Notes: generated by a model not told the origin, from the sequence alone. A stretch of DNA of 64,000 nucleotides from Roseicitreum antarcticum (GCF_014681765.1 NZ_CP061498.1:992001-1056000), one strand, 5' to 3'; shown: positions 7,401 to 18,668, counted from the first letter of the stretch. Program-made: numbers and translations.

Positions 7401-10014
7401 AGCGAAATTCCTCCCTTGCTGGCGAGATAGGTTTGCAGCAGCAGCCGCTGCGGTTCGGTGATGGCTGCGGGGATCAGCGCGCCGCCGTAGAAGCGCGTGG
7501 AACCGTAGCTGCCACCAGAGCGGAACAGGGTGTCGAACCCAGCGACGGCAAGAATGTCGCCGAGGACGGTCGGAGTACCGGCGTATTCTTGCCCGTTTCG
7601 CCAGGACTCGGCAGAGGCTGCGCCATTGATCCTGGCCACATCCACGCGCCTGGTGCCTTCCAACGCTTGCCACGCCGGATCGTTTGCAGGGTCAAAAACC
7701 ACGCTGTTTGCATTGCCGTCCATGCGCACGCCCGCGCCATGCGCGAGATTGTATGACGACAGGCCCCCGGCAGAACCGAAGCACATCGGCGCCGGAAACC
7801 CTGTTCCGCCGTTCACGATCGCAGCCAGCGTGAACGGTCCGTTGGGGGCAAACGGGGTGGCGAAAGACATCCAGTCGTCGATCCCATCCGGCTTCAGGTA
7901 GTAAACGGAACGCTGCCCCGCCTCACTGATGTCGAACTCGGACAAGGCGGCCTGGTAGACTGACCGCACGCCGCCTTGCTCGAATTGCAGCGCCTTGATC
8001 TTCACGCGGAAGTCGACCGTATCCCCGTTCTCGACCCGAATTGCGAGGTTCGCACGCACCTGGTTTGTGGCGGCGTTATCAAGAGTGCGGGAGATCGTGC
8101 GCAGCGTCTCTGTCGCAGGGGCAACCGGCTCACCAAATGTCGCCTCAGTCTCGGAGTTGGGGGCGGTCTCGCCGCGCACGTCGATGCGCACACCCGTCTG
8201 CGCGTTGCCAGGCGCTGCCCCTGAGACGCGCTGAACCAGATAGCTTCCGGTCCACGTCTGCCCCGACAACGCGGCCGAGCGGGTCAGATCCGGACTCACA
8301 ATGGAGAAGAAGGAAACCGCTGTGGCGGTCCCCACGACATCATATAGCACGAACGGCAGCCCGTCAGTGTCGATGCCCGAACCGGCCTTCGTACAGGTGA
8401 TGCCGTTTGCGACATTCGTTTCCGGCCATGCGACAGCCGAACCGACATCCGCGCTGCGTTTGGCGCGATTGCGGATGCCCGACGCCGGTGCCGCCCGTAT
8501 GTCTGCCGGGCGGCACTGGTGGCCTGTGTGGCCACGACGGCCCCGTTGCCATCGCGCAGCGCCGCCACCGCCTGCCCGGGCTGCGCCAGCAATGTGCCCG
8601 CCGTGTCGGTATAGGCCAGATCGAGGCGGGACAGATCCACGACCCCTGCACCCAGCGCCTGTGGTTGCCATGGGTTGATTTCGCTCAGCGGCCCTGCGCC
8701 ACAGGCCCGCGCAAAACGGATCAGACGATCGATCTCGTCCTCGGAAAACGCGCCCGCGCGGATCACCGCGCCAAGGATACGCCCGGTACCACCCGACACG
8801 GTTTCGACCGCGCCTGCGGGCGCGCCGTTCCATGTTGTCGGACCAAAGATGAAGTCGCCGCCCGCCGCGATCGACAGGTCTGAGACCATGCACCCGGCAT
8901 CACCCAGCACAAAAGCCTGCCCGTTCAAACCTCCGGCAAACACGGACGCAGTTCGCAGCATATCGCTGACGCCATCAAACCTGATGTAATCAACACTCGG
9001 CTGCCCTGACTGCGTCACGGCGAAGTTGTCGGCGGCGGTGATCTGCACATCAGTCGCCTCGACGCCGATTTCCAGCTGTGGGGCAGAAACATCGAGCGTG
9101 ATGTCAATCGCGCCCGAAGCCCACGACAGCGATATTTCGCCGCGTATGCTGGCGATTGCCGGGTTGCTGATCGTCCCAGCCGTGGACCGGCGCACATCAT
9201 CGGCCAATGTGTCGCTCAGCGTTGTTGACGAAATCCCGCCTGTGTTGTTGCCCCCCGCATCGTCACCGATCAGGTTGAAAAACACCGCGTTGATGTTGGT
9301 CTGGTCGCCCCCCACGCGCTGAAGCCATACGCTGTGAACCCAGTCCTGCGATGTCTCGACAGGTATCTGATCCACGCCGCTGGCAAAGCGGATGCGGGGC
9401 GATCCCGTTGGAATGCCGTTGATGCGGATGCGGACGCAGGGACGCCCGTTCTTTTCGGCGAGCGACAGGACCTCGACCGAGCCTGCGGGCATGTTGGTCA
9501 CGGACCAGTAGCTGGGCAGCGCGCCACCGGCCCCCACGACGCCCGCACTTGCCACGCCCTTCCCGCTATTGGGAAGGCGGTTACGAAGTCCCGATGTCGG
9601 GCGGCGCCCAAAGGCAGGCTGGGCTGCACCGGTCGCCTGTATCAGGTGGCGCGCGTTGAGGCTGTTGTCGCTGACCCTGCCGACGGGCCCACCGAAAGCA
9701 GCGGGCGTTTCACCTGCAACGTCGGCGCGGGCGAGGTCGGGCAGCATGGTCAGGCCAACTTGGCTTTCCGCGAAGAAAGTAGCGGCCACCCACGCTTCCG
9801 GATCATTGAGAAGGTTGGCCAGCGGCATCCAGGTAATGGCCAGATCACCATTGAGAATGGGCGTCAGCAGCTGCGCATTGAACACATCCCGCACATCTTC
9901 GAGATAGGCAAGGCTGGCGCTGGCATCCCAGAAACTGGCCAGGCTGACCAGCTTTGCCGCGATCTGGTCAGAGGAATTTTCCAGCCCGGTAAAGTCTGCC
10001 GTGATCTTCGTCAT
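7397..10014 (-). pseudogene. Tail fibre / spike-type structural protein, one frameshift
   Basis: Two long frames join into one protein of about 870 residues: 10014 to ~8500 and ~8500 to 7397. The break is near 8499, where a GG run read as GGG would keep the frame (QTYGRAPASGIRNRAKRSADVG). Both halves contain a beta-rich module with W-x-G-S/T-x-x-V-Q-R-V followed by A-P-Q-L-E / A-L-Q-F-E and S-V-Y/S-V-D-Y. This is the repeated carbohydrate-binding-like 'head spike fibre' domain, so it is probably a receptor-binding fibre. Starts with ATG overlapping the upstream stop. Confidence 0.75.
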
Positions 10015-10283
10015 AGTGCCACCTCATCATCCCATTTTGCGAATAGTCCACCTGACGCCCAGGTCTGGGGCATAGATCCGGCAGAACCGTCGGAAGCCTG
10101 GGCAACCGCCTCTGCCCAAGCTGGGCTTAGCGTGGGGATGCGATCATCCCATTGCAGCGCCGTGAACCACGATGACCCCGGGGCGACGGCACGCAGCACC
10201 GCCAGCAATCGCGCGGCGATGCCATTGCCTTGCCGCGCGATGGGGCTGGCGAGGCCCCGAAGGCCGGAAAGAATGTTACGCAT
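10011..10283 (-). CDS. Hypothetical small tail-region protein
   Basis: 90 residues from ATG 10283; ATGA overlap with the fibre gene. C-terminal segment SPAWAEAVAQASDGSAGSMPQTWASGGLFAKWDDEVAL has no known domain. It lies between the tail-tip and fibre genes, so a virion or assembly role is likely by position only. Confidence 0.5.
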   Translation of the reverse strand: MRNILSGLRGLASPIARQGNGIAARLLAVLRAVAPGSSWFTALQWDDRIPTLSPAWAEAVAQASDGSAGSMPQTWASGGLFAKWDDEVAL

Positions 10284-10569
10284 GGCCCACCTTGACGCGT
10301 TGCGCATTGACGTGCGGCTTGACCCAGACCCGGCGCGGCGCGGCCACCCCCAGACCCAGATCAGCCAGTGGTATCGCGCGCTCGCCCTGATCGGCGCGGT
10401 AAAGGTCAGCGCCCAATTCATCCGTCGGAGCCGTGCCATCTGCCGTGCATTTGACGAACGCGCTGTCGTAGGACAGGCCCTGCAATTGGAATGTGAGTGC
10501 CGTCACATCGGCATCAGTGATCTGGGTCCACTGCCCTGCGGGGCAGTGGATCGTGGTGTATCGCGGCAT
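10276..10569 (-). CDS. Hypothetical small tail-region protein
   Basis: 97 residues, starting MPRYTTIHCPAGQWTQITDADVTALTFQLQG. It has a compact all-beta look (alternating hydrophobics and VWVK near the end), similar to small virion decoration proteins. It overlaps the next gene by 8 bp. A purine-rich stretch precedes ATG 10569. Function unknown. Confidence 0.5.
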   Translation of the reverse strand: MPRYTTIHCPAGQWTQITDADVTALTFQLQGLSYDSAFVKCTADGTAPTDELGADLYRADQGERAIPLADLGLGVAAPRRVWVKPHVNAQRVKVGHA

Positions 10570-10589
10570 AAGCGCCTCCTGCGGGTTGA

Positions 10590-12665
10590 TTAGGGTGTGG
10601 TGATGGGCGCCGACGTCAGCCAAACACCATAGGCATCGGCGTTCTGGCAGCGGGCTCGAAACTGGTAGGTCGTTCCGCTGACCAGTGGGGACAGGCTGTC
10701 GGTCCTGTCGGCGGGGTATGGCCCCCCTTCCCCGCCCGAAAAGCTCGCGGGCAATGCTATTTCTCGCGCGGGCTGCCATGGCCCGTCTGCCTGCCTGAAC
10801 TCCCAATAAATCGCTTTGGCCAGCGGATTGACGATATAATCGAAAAACCCGTTTGATGTTTCCGGGGTGGTGCCGGAAATCGGCACGGGGAAGGCCAGAT
10901 TGATGATGCCGCCAGACAGCGTGGCGGTGAACGCTACGGTCGGGATAGCCGGGTCGGGCGGAGCCACATAGCGGACATATCGATCAGGCTCATCTGTTGC
11001 CGCATCCCAGGCAGACATGCGCCGAGGTCTCGCGCAGCGTCATGGGCAAAGCCAAAGCCACCCCGTCCCCCTGCCCCATCCACTCGGCAGGTGCGGTCTG
11101 GGTGACCCGGTATGTGCCATTGCGCGCATCACCTGCACGCGGCAAGGCCAGCGCGGCCACGGATCCTGCCACCGCAGGCAAAGCCGACGGCGGGAATGTC
11201 GCGGTGAACTCTCGCTGCAGCGCCAGACCACGCGCGGTGATCTGCTGGATACGCGCCGCCTGGCTGGCCGAGAACACGAGGTCGAGCGGCAAGGCGCGCA
11301 CATCATCCTCGGACCCATCCCAATTGTCCCGCACCGGCGCAGGCGTCAACTCGGACGATTCCCATTGCGCCAACGCATCAGGGAACACCGCCTTGACGGC
11401 GGCAGGGATGTCGCGGGTCGGCTGGGTCGCACGGAACTTGACCGGACCATCACGCAAATAGTCCGAGAGCGACAACACCGGCGCTGCATAGGCGCCGGGA
11501 GCATAGCCCAACCGTCCGCCCACGCGCATCAGCGCACCCGCCCCTGCATCGACAAGGGGCGTGATCTGGTTCACCAACTCACCCGTGCCAATGAACGTCA
11601 CGATACCGCCGACGCGGTACCGAGGTTCCGTGCCGCCCGCAGCCAGCGCCACATCTTGATCGGCGATGTCAGCAGCGTCAGTGAAATCCGAGACGCGCAG
11701 TTGCGCCAGAGGGTAGCGCGCTGTTTGAAGCGCAGGGCGTCCAACAAGCACAGCGCCTGATTGTCTGAAACCTCCCAGGTCGCCGGATCATCAGGATCCT
11801 GATTGTCGTCACGCGGATCCCACACGGGGTCCAATCAGCCTCGACCTCGATGGCGGGCGGGGCCGATGGCCAACGCTCCAGGCGACTGGCATCCGGGCCA
11901 GCGACGACCCGCACCCATAACACGCTGCGCCCTGTCCATTTGTCACTGGTCCAGAACTTTGCAGTATCCGCCCGGTCAGATCGCCCATTTCTGCAAGAAT
12001 ACGCGCAGGCGGATGGCCCTGATCACCACGGCCCAACCAGCAATTGAAATAGCCCGAAAACGGAGTGTTTACCGCTGCCGCGCCCGGACTGGTCAGCAAG
12101 GCCCGCCAGTTCAGGGTGACGCCACCTGCGGGCGCCGCGCTGGGGATCGTGACCCCGAATGTCGTGGCCGTGATCTGGCCGATCACGCCCTTGATCGTGC
12201 TATTCCACGCGGCACAGTCAGCGGCGACGGGAGCGCCCGGCAAGGAATGCGTCACAGTGGCGAACGTCGCGCCCTCCACAATCGTCACGGTGCCAGACCG
12301 CACCTGGCCGAAATCCAGCATGTTCCCCACCAACCCTACCGAGCGCGCGTCGATCAGCAAGCGCGCGTTCGTCCCCGCGCAAGGCCGCGAATTGAGCAGG
12401 ATGCATCCATAGAGAACGCTATCCTTGACGACCCATCCCGGTGCCCATGAGCCACGGATGCGCGCGCGTTTGCCATAGGCAAATCGGTAGGCGGCAGGCT
12501 GGTGGGGATCGACAGTTCACGCGACAGATCCGCACCCTGCGAGCGTCCACCCAGCGCCTGACTGGCCACCGACAGCAGCAGCGACCCGCCAATGTTGACG
12601 ATGGCGCCCGCCAATGCCTGGCTGAGACCAGCAGCCACCAGTTTGCCGATAATCATCTCAGGCAT
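10590..12665 (-). pseudogene. Tail tip protein (TipJ/host-specificity J-like), several frameshifts
   Basis: A protein of about 690 residues can be followed through at least five frame changes (near 12480, 11960, 11830, 11740 and 11000). It starts MPEMIIGKLVAAGLSQALAGAIVNIGGS, has a Gly/Ala hydrophobic N-terminus, a central region (GRLGYAPGAYAAPVLSLSDYLRDGPV) typical of J-like tail-tip proteins, and a C-terminal fibronectin-like end (GTTYQFRARCQNADAYGVW). At 11830 the frame is restored if CCCC is read as CCCCC. It sits between the NlpC/P60-like tail-assembly gene and the fibre, the expected place of the receptor-binding tail tip. Confidence 0.65.
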
Positions 12666-13059
12666 GTTGCACCGACCCAAAACAAAGAACGACACGATCG
12701 GTAGAGGCAAAGCCGCCATCTATCCGGCCCGCCCATTGCTCGTGCCCCAGCCCGATGCCCAGAACGAACCGATCGGGCAAGCGCAGGAGGCCGACTTCAC
12801 CCGCCGCGCCCACGCCCGCATGACAGCCCGCCTGCGCGGCCAGCCGGGTTGTCATGCGCCGCCAGCCGCCCCAAAGCCGCACCAGCGCCCATGCGCCCGC
12901 CTCCGTCGTGTACTGGCCGCGCAAGGGGGCCATCGGGTCGACCCCATGCAGCGCCTGGAACACATCGCTGGCGCTGGTGCAGCAATCGGAAGCGCCCCAG
13001 ACAAAAGGCCCGCGCATATGGGTCAGCACTGCATCCATGACCTGATCGTGCGTCACCAT
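12658..13059 (-). CDS. DUF6950-like phage tail assembly protein
   Basis: 133 residues. PFVWGASDCCTSASDVFQALHGVDPMAPLRGQY matches the DUF6950 pattern, which resembles the start of NlpC/P60 peptidases with the W-G-x-x-D-C motif. The second half lacks the H-V-G-I type motif of active peptidases. In phages of this type the gene follows a DUF2163-like gene and precedes the tail-tip protein, as here. It overlaps both neighbours. Confidence 0.65.
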   Translation of the reverse strand: MVTHDQVMDAVLTHMRGPFVWGASDCCTSASDVFQALHGVDPMAPLRGQYTTEAGAWALVRLWGGWRRMTTRLAAQAGCHAGVGAAGEVGLLRLPDRFVLGIGLGHEQWAGRIDGGFASTDRVVLCFGSVQHA

Positions 13060-13646
13060 TTCGGGATCCCCTCGGCGAGGTCCGCCCGCGCCTGTTTGAC
13101 CCAGCGACCCGCCGTATCCGCAGGGTCGGTGCGCAACTGGTCCTCATAGGTGTGATAGGCGGACCCGCGCGCGCGCTGCGACGGCCCGTAGGTCAGTTGC
13201 AGATCAATCAGACGCTCGACAATATCACCGGCCCATTGCTCGGTATCGCTGACAGCGCCCACCGAGCCGTAAAACACGCTGAACGGATCGCCGATCAGCA
13301 CCCGTCCTGCGCGCGCCGTAGTCACCCCGAACCATACCTGCACTTCGGCATTGCGGGCATCCTCGGCGTCGATCAGATATTGATCAATCAGGTCGGGGCT
13401 ACCGCCGATCTGCGCGCCACCTTCGGCCATGGTCAGACCCTGCGCCTCGGACGGCAGAGACAGCGCAGCATTCAGCGCATCATACCCCACGCCCATCCAC
13501 TCGTGCCCGCCCCAATTCAGGGTGCCGGTGCCAGAATGCACACGCACGGGATCATCGGGCCAGTCGACGAATACCAGCGTGATGGGATGGAAACCCCCGG
13601 CCGCAATTGCGGCAACCGTTGCCGGTGGATCGCGCGTCAGTGCCAT
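13053..13646 (-). CDS. Phage minor tail protein (DUF2163-like position)
   Basis: 197 residues. Contains GTGTLNWGGHEWMGVGYDALNAALSLPSEAQGL, then IDQYLIDAEDARNAEVQVWFG and a C-terminal YEDQLRTDPADTAGRWVKQ. This resembles the tail-assembly proteins between the tape-measure/minor tail genes and the NlpC/P60-like gene in Rhodobacteraceae phages. The overlap of 7 bp with the downstream gene supports co-expression. Confidence 0.6.
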   Translation of the reverse strand: MALTRDPPATVAAIAAGGFHPITLVFVDWPDDPVRVHSGTGTLNWGGHEWMGVGYDALNAALSLPSEAQGLTMAEGGAQIGGSPDLIDQYLIDAEDARNAEVQVWFGVTTARAGRVLIGDPFSVFYGSVGAVSDTEQWAGDIVERLIDLQLTYGPSQRARGSAYHTYEDQLRTDPADTAGRWVKQARADLAEGIPKW

Positions 13647-14390
13647 GGGTAGACCTCGACCGTGTCAGGATGGATTTCATCGGCCAGAACCTCGCGAAAC
13701 GACCAATCATAAAACCAGTTTTGCCCGGTCGGCTGGACGGCACGGGGCATTTCCAGCACCTCGAACACCGCCGATTCCTGATCGGTCACACTGATCACAC
13801 CCTTTGGCAGGGCAGAGTGCAGGCTGATCCGCGCGCCGTCCGCTTCGGCATAGACGGTGCGCACAGCGCGCGCGGTCGCTGACGCCAGATCGAGCGGGTA
13901 GATCGCACCACGTCATGTGCGCGACAGACCAGCGCCCTCGGCGTCAGACCCTCCAGCGCAATAGCCGGGAAACCACGATGGTCAGCAGGCACGCCGATCA
14001 ACATGGGGCCGACCACGAGGCCGCCCGCCACGGCAACGTTGTCGCGCCAGATGGCCGTCAGGTCGCCTGCGCGAAACCCGGATGGATGCGACACCAACCC
14101 CCCGGGCATTTTCGCCGCGACAGCATCGAGGTGCCAGTTCACCGCAGGGCTGGTCAGGCGCACCAGGTTGATACCCCCGTCCAGCAAGCGTTTCAGGCTC
14201 TCTGAATATCCCGCGCCATCGCGCGCACCGGACAGGGCAGAAATACTCACATGCGCCACACGCCGGGCAGGCCCCGCGCTCGACACAAACCGCTGCCCCG
14301 AGAAAGCCGAACGGCTGCGACGGACAGCGCCACCTCGGTCCATTCACTCGACACAGCAAACAACGGCGGGAACGGATAGATGACAGTCAT
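13637..14390 (-). pseudogene. Minor tail protein, two frameshifts
   Basis: Start MTVIYPFPPLFAV at 14390, then the frame moves near 14310 into FSGQRFVSSAGPARRVAHVSISALSG...NLVRLTSPAVNWHLD. It moves again near 13890 into ATARAVRTVYAEADGARISLHSALPKG, ending EIHPDTVEVYPWH at 13637. About 250 residues in total, a usual size for the gene that follows the tape measure. It overlaps both neighbours by a few bases. Confidence 0.6.
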
Positions 14391-16411
14391 CGGAAAGGCA
14401 CCTCGCGGTTGGCGCTGTAGGTGGCCGCGACCGAATCCCGGACGATGCCGGACCGGGCACGGGCGACGACCTGGCCGCTGGTCCGCTCGATCGCCGCTTG
14501 CAGTTGGCCGTTGTCATCAACGCGCACCACCACCTCGGCGGTCCCGCCGCGTGGCGCACCCCCGCCTGACAGCATTTTCGCGGTATCATTCGCCGAATAG
14601 ACCCGCGACGTCGCCGGGAGGTCGACCAGTTCGATCCCTTCCTCTCCCACCGCAGTCAAGCCACCGCGCCACGAGTTGGTACCGCGCGCATTGCCCGGCG
14701 CGAACAACTTGCCCACCACGAAAAACCCACCCCCCGATGACTGCTCCGCCACCTGCATCAGGCTCATCTTGAGCTGGGCTTGTGCGATCTGGGCCAGCAT
14801 CTGCGACAGCCCCGACCGCCAGTCCCCCTTGACGATCGAGCCAATCAGGCTGGCCGCCGCGTCCACGCCCTTCTCGAGGCTTGCGGCCACGCCATCGGCG
14901 GCATCCTTTACCTGCGCCAACCCTCCTGCCGCACCCCCGCCAGACTGCTCCATCTCGGCCAGCTGCGTATTGAGCTCATCGGCAGTCACCGCAGCGGCGC
15001 CCTGTGCCTGATCACCGCGCGCAACCGCATCGGTCAGAGCGGCCATTGCCTCGCGCGCCGGGGTGAAACCCTCTGCCACCATGCGCGCGGCACTGGCCCG
15101 CAATTCGTCCGCTCGGCTGGATGCAGCCGCAGCCGATTCCGTAAAGCCATCAAAGGTTTCCCATGCCCTTTCAGCAGCATCCCCGATGGATTTTGCAGTG
15201 TCTTCAAGGCCAAGACTTAACGCGTTCTGACCGAGGACTGTCAGCAGCCGTGCCCAGGCCGATGAAATATTCTGAACCATGGAATAAAACGTGGCCTGAA
15301 TATCCAGCCAAACCGCTTGGCACCCGGCACAATGGTTCCGGCGCTGGCGATGCCTGCCCAGACGCCCTTGGCCACGTCCCAAAGCAGCGAAAGCGCATTG
15401 CCAAAGCCCCCGCGCCCCGGATCAGATCGGCAAACCAGCTGATACGGCGAAACACCGCAAAGACCGAAAAGAAGTCGAAGATCTTGCGCCCAGATCCCCA
15501 ATGGCGCCCATGCCCTCGAATGCGCCTTCGGTAAGATCAACAATCCAGCTTATGAACCCACCGCCGACCGTCGCGACATCGCGCACTGCGCCGACCAAAG
15601 CGGCAAACCCCGCGCCCAGCCCGTCGACAATGCTACGCAGCAGGCCGCCCTGTCGAAGGCTGTCGGTCATGGTCTGGGCCAATTCACCAAGCGCAGGCAA
15701 CAGTGCAACGGCAAGCTGCTGGCCAAGCGCGCCCGATATCATCGAAAGCCGCCCGATCTGGTCATTTGCGGCCTCGATCGCGCTGGCATCAACGTCAGAA
15801 ACCGCCAGGCCATAATCCTCGATATCCGCAGCCGCAGCGCGAATACCGGCACCACCGGCAGTGATGAGGTTGACCATGCGCCGGTCTTCGATCCCCAGAT
15901 CGCGCAAAAGCGCGCTGGCCTGCCCCGCATCATAGCCCAGATCCGCCACCGCGTCCGAAATGGCCGCGACCCGGCCATCGACATCCATGTCGCGCAATTC
16001 CGCAGCATCGAGCCCCAGCCGCGCCAATGCCGATGTTGAGCCCTCGGTCGGCATGGCCAGCCGCGTGTTGAGGTTTTGCAGCTGGTCTGCCAACTGCGTG
16101 ACCTCGACCCCGGCTTCAGACGCGGCCAGCTTGACCGCCTCCCAGCCCGCCAGCGATCCATCGACGCGGCGCGATGCTTTTGCGGCCTCATCAATGGCGC
16201 TGGCCGCGCGCATCGCGGGGCCCACCACGGCATAAGCCGCTGCTCCGGCGGCGGCAAAGCCAACCGTGACCGGCGTGATCAACCGCCCGACCGAAGAGAA
16301 AGCCCCCGCAAATCCGGTACGCGCCCGGGTTGCCGCCCCTTTCACGCCCTGGTCAAAACTGGTCGTGTCCAGCCCCAGTTGCGCCCGCAAACGCCCCACA
16401 AATCCTGTCAT
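14387..16411 (-). pseudogene. Tail tape measure protein, several frameshifts
   Basis: About 675 residues once frames are joined. N-terminal MTGFVGRLRAQLGLDTTSFDQGVKGA is followed by an Ala-rich hydrophobic segment, long amphipathic helices (QLADQLQNLNTRLAM...; RDLGIEDRRMVNLI) and a C-terminal GIELVDLPATSRVYSANDTAKML...VARARSGIVRDS region. Frame breaks lie near 15480, 15420 and 15310. Helical length, hydrophobic patch and place after the tail chaperones mark it as the ruler that sets tail length. The ATG overlaps the upstream stop (ATGA). Confidence 0.75.
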
Positions 16412-16743
16412 TTTCGCCCCCAAACCCTTGCCCGATACTCTGCCATTGAAATTGCACCCAGCTTGTTGGCCATGCTGGACAGCGCCGCTGCCAGCGCCTG
16501 CGGCGGCAGTTGTTTGCGCGGGCCATCGGCTTGACTGACCTCATCCACCAGATCGCGCAGTTCGGTGGCCGAGGCGCGTGCACCGTTCCACGCAGCGAGC
16601 AGCGTGTCGGTGTAGGCGCGCCGACGCGCCAATCCAGCGCCCCGAAGCACCCGGAACACGCCCCGAATGGTATGCGACCAGAACGCGGCGGGATCACAAC
16701 CCGCCGCGCACCATTGAACGTGCAGCGCTTCGGCCCATTGCAT
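16408..16743 (-). CDS. Phage tail assembly chaperone-like protein
   Basis: 111 residues, mostly helical, starting MQWAEALHVQWCAAGCDPAAFW. In siphophages two small genes between tail tube and tape measure encode assembly chaperones, here this gene and the next one upstream. The ATG overlaps the upstream stop. Annotated by position and fold impression rather than by motif. Confidence 0.5.
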   Translation of the reverse strand: MQWAEALHVQWCAAGCDPAAFWSHTIRGVFRVLRGAGLARRRAYTDTLLAAWNGARASATELRDLVDEVSQADGPRKQLPPQALAAALSSMANKLGAISMAEYRARVWGRK

Positions 16744-17078
16744 CAGGGATTCGGGGGCGTCTGCTTTTCCGCCGCCTCGCCTTCCGGCGCAGGATCGGGG
16801 GCCGCGCGCTGCATGGCTTCGCGCGCAGCCTTGACCAAAGCCTCGCCATCAGTGCGCAGAAGGTCACCCACATGGCGCAGCGTCAGGTCGGGGCGTTTCT
16901 CACGGGCGCTGGCATAGACCATTGCCCGCACAGCCGAGACGGTGGGGCGCACGCTGGTCTCCATTCGGTGCAACTCGCGGGTCGCATCAAAGCCCCCAGC
17001 GGTCATCACCTCCTCGAAGTCGCAAACCGCGTTGATGTCAAAGCGCAGGTGCAGCGCGCTGCCATCCGAGAGGGTCAC
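16743..17078 (-). CDS. Gene-transfer-agent-type tail chaperone
   Basis: 111 residues from GTG 17078. LRFDINAVCDFEEVMTAGGFDATREL...SVRPTVSAVRAMVYASAREKRPDLTLRHVGDLL resembles the GTA/phage 'TAC' proteins that follow the major tail protein. An open frame continues upstream to about 17103. If the GGGGG run at 17099-17103 had one more G, an ATG at 17104 would start the gene naturally (GGPNRETVVV), a likely one-base error or mutation. Confidence 0.6.
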   Translation of the reverse strand: MTLSDGSALHLRFDINAVCDFEEVMTAGGFDATRELHRMETSVRPTVSAVRAMVYASAREKRPDLTLRHVGDLLRTDGEALVKAAREAMQRAAPDPAPEGEAAEKQTPPNP

Positions 17079-17106
17079 GACGACGGTTTCGCGGTTCGGG
17101 CCCCCA

Positions 17107-17561
17107 TTATTCTGCCACCGTCGACATGAGCCGCCAGGTCGCCCGCATGGCGACGTTGCCCTTGATCGGGCCGCGCGGCTTGTAGTCCTTCAGATAGGCA
17201 AGGAATGTCCTGGTCTTCTTGCCGGTCCCGGTGCCCACACAGATTTCCAGCAGGTGCAGCTCCTTGGCACCGGTACTGGCATCACGGGCGTTCAGGCTCT
17301 CAAGAGCGGTGTCCCATTCCGAGCCGACGTCGTACATCATATCGACCGAGAAATCGACAGCGGGCAAAAGGCCCGGCATGTTCTCTTCTGTCGCACCGGG
17401 CGACGATTGGTTTGTGATGTCCAGATCAGCGGGCATCTGATCGGGGAATTCGACATCCTGCAGGCCGGTGCCCGGGTCCATGTGGGGGTTTCGCCGCGAC
17501 CAACGCGGATCGTTGACCCGTGGGCCAGCAGTGGCGAAATCGAGAAAGCGGGGGCAGGCAT
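17107..17561 (-). pseudogene. Major tail (tail tube) protein, one frameshift
   Basis: N-terminal part MPAPAFSISPLLAHGSTIRVGRGETPTW reads from 17561. The frame changes near 17480 into TGLQDVEFPDQMPADLDITNQSS...MMYDVGSEWDTALESLNARDAS...RTFLAYLKDYKPRGPIKGNVAMRATWRL. If ACCCGGG is read as ACCCCGGG the protein (~150 residues) is continuous. The 'G-x-I-K-G...A.W' ending is typical of tail tube proteins of the lambda gpV/TP901 type. Followed by the chaperones and tape measure as expected. Confidence 0.7.
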
Positions 17562-17572
17562 GGGTAATCCTC

Positions 17573-18019
17573 CTATGGGATGGTGCGCGCGCGATGATCG
17601 GACGCGGCGAAAGTCAGGGTCAGGGTGCCGACGCGAGGCGAACCCGCGCCGGAAATATCAATAGCGGATGATCGCAATTCGAAATCGCGTCGGGCTGACT
17701 GCATGGCAGCTTCGATCGGGCCGATCAGCGCTTCGGCATCATCGTCGAGTGCATCTTCAAGAGCGGTGCCATCATCACCTGTGCGCTCGACACGCTTGAT
17801 GACCACCACTGCGGTCAGATCGAGGGCCGTGGTGTCTTGAGTGGCAGCGCTGCATTCCTCCGAAGGGGTCGCAACGCCGATCACCGGCAGGGCTTTGGGA
17901 TCAAGCGATTGCGCCCATGCGCTGATGACCGGCGCTGTGGCCAGCGGCCCGTAAAGTGACTTGATTCCATCAATGGCCGCGCGCAGATCTGCACGCAGAG
18001 CCTTGCGTTCGCCGCTCAT
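17573..18019 (-). CDS. Minor tail / tail completion protein
   Basis: 148 residues: SGERKALRADLRAAIDGIKSLYG ... LPVIGVATPSEEC ... LDLTAVVVIKR ... LEDALDDDAEALIGPI. This is the pattern of the tail terminator/completion proteins (gpU-like) that precede the tail tube gene. It overlaps the head-tail adaptor upstream by 4 bp. The family assignment is by context. Confidence 0.55.
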   Translation of the reverse strand: MSGERKALRADLRAAIDGIKSLYGPLATAPVISAWAQSLDPKALPVIGVATPSEECSAATQDTTALDLTAVVVIKRVERTGDDGTALEDALDDDAEALIGPIEAAMQSARRDFELRSSAIDISGAGSPRVGTLTLTFAASDHRARTIP

Positions 18020-18336
18020 GCCTCGACCTCATCCAGTTCACAGACAAGATGGGCATCGACGGCAGGTGATCCTTGGGGATGCGCGTTGAGGACCCGGTAC
18101 AAATGGCCCCCGAATGCCACACGATCCCCGCGGGCGATCTCGGGGACGAGGTCCTGGCGCACCCGCCACGTCGGACTGGTGAGCAGGGTCTCGACCCCGT
18201 CCGGGCCGATCGCCTGCACCGGGGTGCGACGCCCGATCGACTGGACGATCCGCGTCGCGCCCGCGCCGGGGGTGTAGCTGACGGCATCGCCGAACACATC
18301 CGCGACAAGCCCGGCCATGCCGTCAAACAAACCCAT
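18016..18336 (-). CDS. Head-tail joining protein
   Basis: 106 residues from ATG 18336. The visible features are VAFGGHLYRVLNAHPQGS and SIGRRTPVQAIGPDGVETLLTSPTWRVRQDLVPEIARGD, a beta-barrel-like pattern seen in head completion (gpFII-type) proteins. It lies between the capsid decoration gene and the tail completion gene and shares one base with the former. Confidence 0.6.
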   Translation of the reverse strand: MGLFDGMAGLVADVFGDAVSYTPGAGATRIVQSIGRRTPVQAIGPDGVETLLTSPTWRVRQDLVPEIARGDRVAFGGHLYRVLNAHPQGSPAVDAHLVCELDEVEA

Positions 18337-18668
18337 CAGCGTACCGTGCCGTCCAACAGCACGGTGCCGGTTGCGCTGGGGTTGACGGCGGCGGCGAGAG
18401 CCGCGCCGACAAGGGTGTTGCCCGAGCTGGTGGTGGTGAACACGAAGTTCGTGTTGTCCCAGTAGACGGCCGCGCCCACGGCCCACGCCTGCGCGCTGGT
18501 CTTGGCATGGGTGTAGACGCCGCGCCGCTGCACCTCAACCGGGGCACCGCTGGCCGCATCATGCACGGCAATGCCGAACACCTTGCCGACCAGCATGCCC
18601 TCCCCGGATGTGACATCGCGCGGTGCCGCAAGCGACACAACCTCGCCGATTTGCATAAAGTTCTTCAT
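18336..18668 (-). CDS. DUF2190 capsid decoration/head-associated protein
   Basis: 110 residues. Begins MKNFMQIGEVVSLAAPRDVTSGEGMLVGKVFGIAV and contains GAAVYWDNTNFVFTTTSSGNTLVGAAL, the hallmark of DUF2190 proteins. These lie directly after major capsid genes and probably form the capsid decoration trimer. Directly downstream of the capsid gene here. Confidence 0.8.
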   Translation of the reverse strand: MKNFMQIGEVVSLAAPRDVTSGEGMLVGKVFGIAVHDAASGAPVEVQRRGVYTHAKTSAQAWAVGAAVYWDNTNFVFTTTSSGNTLVGAALAAAVNPSATGTVLLDGTVR